From positions 84,038 to 148,037 of the forward strand of contig JAEYMU010000040.1 of the NCBI GenBank assembly GCA_023407175.1: a stretch of DNA of 64,000 nt, written 5' to 3'. A program made the translations under genes and the position numbers. Each line of letters opens with the position of its first letter. Position 1 is the stretch's first letter. The stretch is from Bacillota bacterium (GTDB taxonomy: Bacteria > Bacillota_A > Clostridia > Lachnospirales > Lachnospiraceae). The notes beneath the pieces were generated by a model. The model was not told the DNA's origin, searched no databases, and worked only from the letters and a program-made list of their open reading frames with translations. Below are positions 61,916-64,000 of the stretch, in pieces.

Positions 61916-61967
61916 GGAAACAGCAAGTGTGGAAATCCGTCAGATCAGGCAGGAGGATAAGAATTCC

Positions 61968-62378
61968 ATGAATCCATATTTTATAAAATCCGGAAGAGAT
62001 GAAATGCAAATTGAAGATATTAAGAGCTTGCTAGGGCAAACCTATTGGGCAAATATGCGTGATATTGAAACAATAAAAAAGTCTATTGATAATTCCTTGT
62101 GTTATGGCGCATTTTTAAAAGAAAACGGTAAGCAAATTGGATTCTCGCGTGTGATTACGGATTATGCAACCACCTATTATATTTGTGATGTAATTGTAGA
62201 TGAACATTACAGAGGAATGGGAATCGGAAAGGCGTTGTTGGATGCGATACATGACAACAAGGAGGTATCTTCCTTAAGAGGGATTTTAGCTACTCGTGAT
62301 GCACATGAATTTTATCGAAGATATGGCTTTCAGGACGGAGGAAATATTTATATGGGAAAGCCAAGAGAAGAAGTATAG
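61968..62378 (+). CDS. GNAT-family N-acetyltransferase
   Basis: This 136-residue acetyltransferase has the acetyl-CoA pyrophosphate loop in HYRGMGIGKALLD and the closing FYRRYGFQDGG strand. The N-terminal YWANMRDIETI segment recalls the small GNAT group annotated as ArgA-like or YjcF-like. The ATG at 61968 follows AGGAGG; a GTG start at 61929 lies at the edge of the MITE-like element and is less likely. The substrate is unknown. Confidence 0.85.
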   Translation: MNPYFIKSGRDEMQIEDIKSLLGQTYWANMRDIETIKKSIDNSLCYGAFLKENGKQIGFSRVITDYATTYYICDVIVDEHYRGMGIGKALLDAIHDNKEVSSLRGILATRDAHEFYRRYGFQDGGNIYMGKPREEV

Positions 62379-62497
62379 TGTCGGCTTAATTCATGCTCAG
62401 ATCAAATACGGGGCTAAGCTTCTTAAGGCGGTACCATAAGAATAAAAATTAAAGCAACCAAATATACCAATGGGAAATTGATATAGGAGATTACGGG

Positions 62498-63136
62498 ATG
62501 TTTGCAGTTAACACTTACGAAGAAATTGAAAAAAGGGAAATTGAACTTGGAGAGAAGCACCTGATTATTTTTCTGTTTGTGCGTCCAAGCTTGGCTGGTG
62601 CAAAGGAGATAATTGATGAATTTAACTACATTCATTATAATTCGGGAAGATATTGTTCAATTTACGCCATAGGATATACGAATGATTCAACGAGCAGCTA
62701 TGATAGCTTTACAAAAATTAAAGGAATACAAAATTCTGAATGGTATTATAGTGATGCCACTTTTGTCCAATTTAAAAGACATCTTGAGAAACGCTTAAAA
62801 TGGAAATATAGCGGTGAAATCGAAATGATAATTCTGCAAAGTAATCCTGGCAGTAGCAGCATCCTTGATTTTAGAAATTATATAGCAGTTGATGTTCTTC
62901 ATGGAATACGGAAAGAATACATTGAATCATTTCCCAGATTTATGGAATCACTCATTCGAAGTTCACAATCACAGGTTGAAGCCAAATCAGCGGTCCAACA
63001 AGCAGTCATTAAGCAGATTAAAATCAAAGATATTGTATGTGATTCTATAAGCAAAAGTAAAAGAATACCGACTCCAGTGAAGATAATTTTGAAGGATCGT
63101 CTTTTCTATCACACTTCAAAATCTTACTCATCTTAA
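62498..63136 (+). CDS. Protein of unknown function
   Basis: This 212-residue protein has no recognised domain, signal peptide or membrane segment. The first 90 residues alternate hydrophobic strands (LIIFLFVRPS, YCSIYAIGY) with charged turns, suggesting an alpha/beta fold. The C-terminal 60 residues are basic and rich in Ser and Lys. It lies between two acetyltransferase genes in a loosely packed region. Codon use is more AT-rich than in the operons to its left, which may point to recent acquisition. Confidence 0.6.
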   Translation: MFAVNTYEEIEKREIELGEKHLIIFLFVRPSLAGAKEIIDEFNYIHYNSGRYCSIYAIGYTNDSTSSYDSFTKIKGIQNSEWYYSDATFVQFKRHLEKRLKWKYSGEIEMIILQSNPGSSSILDFRNYIAVDVLHGIRKEYIESFPRFMESLIRSSQSQVEAKSAVQQAVIKQIKIKDIVCDSISKSKRIPTPVKIILKDRLFYHTSKSYSS

Positions 63137-63245
63137 AATTATTACTATGCTCAATCTTCCCCTTATGAATAATAGGCAGATGGTAAGTATCAAGTCCTAT
63201 GTATATAAATGAATGATGTATTACTAAAAGATTGGATGGTGCATT

Positions 63246-63689
63246 TTGGAGATAAAAAGTATTTACGAAAACAAAAAGCGGTTCCTGGATTTACTCTTGT
63301 TAGCTGATGAACAAGAATCCATGATAGACAAATATTTAGAGCGAGGGGATCTTTTTGCCTTATATGATAGTGACTTGAAAAGCGTGTGCGTAGTTACACG
63401 GGAAAGTGATGATGTATGTGAGCTAAAAAACATAGCCACCTATGAAAAATGGCATGGTAATGGCTATGGCAGCAAACTTTTGCATCACATTTTTTCACAT
63501 TACAAAGGCAAGTACACGACTATGATTGTGGGAACAGGTGATAGCCCATGGATATTACGGTTTTACGAAAAAAACGGTTTTAGGATTTCGCATAGGGTTA
63601 AGGACTTTTTCATAGACAATTATGACCACCCCATGTTTGATAACGGTATTCAATTAGTGGATATGATTTATTTGAGTAAGGCTTTATAA
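63246..63689 (+). CDS. GNAT-family N-acetyltransferase
   Basis: This 147-residue protein has the GNAT acetyl-CoA loop in [13 protein letters not shown], a central beta strand [11 protein letters not shown] and the C-terminal [12 protein letters not shown] motif. The start is probably TTG at 63246. It is small and monocistronic, with unknown substrate. Confidence 0.83.
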   Translation: MEIKSIYENKKRFLDLLLLADEQESMIDKYLERGDLFALYDSDLKSVCVVTRESDDVCELKNIATYEKWHGNGYGSKLLHHIFSHYKGKYTTMIVGTGDSPWILRFYEKNGFRISHRVKDFFIDNYDHPMFDNGIQLVDMIYLSKAL

Positions 63690-63783
63690 CTTAGTCAACA
63701 TTCTTATCCAAAGACGCAGAAACGCATTATCGTAAGAATACGAAGTAACGATTAGTTTTTTATTATCCACTCTCAACAGATAC

Positions 63784-63806
63784 TGCGAAATTGAATTTCG
63801 CATAAT
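63784..63806. repeat. Short palindrome
   Basis: A palindromic segment around TGCGAAATTGAATTTCGCA lies between the acetyltransferase gene and the larger terminal element. It shares the TTTCGCA core with that element. Confidence 0.4.
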
Positions 63807-63857
63807 GAGCATAAGCAACCAATCAGAATTTATTGACTTAACTACAGATTATTTAGG

Positions 63858-64000
63858 TAATTGCGAAACTCGCAAAAGTTAATAATTTTTTGAACAACAA
63901 ATACAATTTCGGAGCGGAAGTTAAGCGGAAGGAGCGTTGGAGCGGAGAAATTTGTATCTGTTGTTCAGAAAATTTAGTGGATTATAGTGTTTCGCAATTA
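63858..64000. repeat. MITE-like palindromic element at the window edge
   Basis: Perfect 12-base terminal inverted repeats TAATTGCGAAAC (63858-63869 and 63989-64000) bound a second, longer inverted repeat (TTTTGAACAACAAATACAATTT and imperfect complement). Its centre is a purine-rich GGAGCGGAAG-type core. It has no coding capacity. The element may continue past the window. Confidence 0.6.

Noticed and set aside
1..64000. CRISPR array, prophage or integrative element
   Set aside because: No regularly spaced repeats, cas genes, integrase, transposase or phage structural genes were seen; the inverted repeats present are isolated MITE-like units.

Overview
This 64 kb window looks like the chromosome of a low-to-moderate G+C Gram-positive anaerobe of the class Clostridia, most likely Lachnospiraceae or a close relative (inference). 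The signs are GGAGG-type ribosome binding sites, frequent TTG and GTG starts, two T-box leaders (Leu upstream of leuA, Tyr upstream of tyrS), an ECF-type vitamin or nucleobase-like transporter, an RsiV-like anti-sigma factor, and small palindromic intergenic elements. No rRNA, tRNA, CRISPR array, transposase or prophage gene was seen. Most genes are on the minus strand.

Layout. 0.2-11.8 kb is housekeeping: leuA with its Leu T-box, a lipoprotein cyclophilin, a DUF4153-like membrane protein, a uracil/xanthine permease, an EF-G-like GTPase, an ECF sigma/anti-sigma pair and a dCMP deaminase. 11.9-29.5 kb is the most notable region, a sugar catabolic locus centred on a bacterial microcompartment (BMC). 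It has a ribose-type ABC importer with an FGGY kinase; a divergent iron-dependent alcohol dehydrogenase; a SorC-family regulator; a chemoreceptor; a zinc alcohol dehydrogenase; deoxyribose-phosphate aldolase with an N-terminal targeting helix; two BMC hexamer proteins; three BMC pentamer proteins; a BMC-associated protein of unknown function; and a triosephosphate isomerase that itself carries a 20-residue N-terminal extension. A divergent AraM/EgsA-like glycerol-1-phosphate dehydrogenase follows. The locus lacks the CoA-acylating aldehyde dehydrogenase and phosphotransacylase of classical metabolosomes.

29.7-42.0 kb is one long minus-strand operon for hydantoin, N-acyl/N-carbamoyl amino acid and diaminopropionate catabolism: dihydropyrimidinase, hydantoin racemase, a four-part ECF transporter, D-aminoacylase, alpha/beta hydrolase, diaminopropionate ammonia-lyase, a sigma-54-type activator with a changed GAFTGA motif, and a YgeY-type M20 peptidase. 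42.3-48.2 kb holds a MacB/FtsX-type ABC system, a NarL-type two-component system and a phosphopantetheinyl transferase. 48.4-54.0 kb is aromatic amino acid biosynthesis (aroA, tyrA, aroF) plus tyrS with a Tyr T-box. 54.2-55.7 kb is a SigV/RsiV-like pair. 56.0-61.5 kb holds a secreted protein and a heterodimeric ABC exporter. 61.7-64.0 kb is a looser region with palindromic MITE-like elements, two GNAT acetyltransferases and an unknown protein.

How the BMC genes may work together (inference): a sugar or polyol enters through the ABC importer, is phosphorylated by the FGGY kinase and may be oxidised by the Zn-dehydrogenase. The aldolase then cleaves a 2-deoxy sugar phosphate inside the shell to acetaldehyde and glyceraldehyde-3-phosphate, and the co-encapsulated isomerase converts the latter to dihydroxyacetone phosphate. 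Alcohol dehydrogenase and AraM could reoxidise NADH outside the shell. Functions are assigned by reading the protein sequences; no database search was run.
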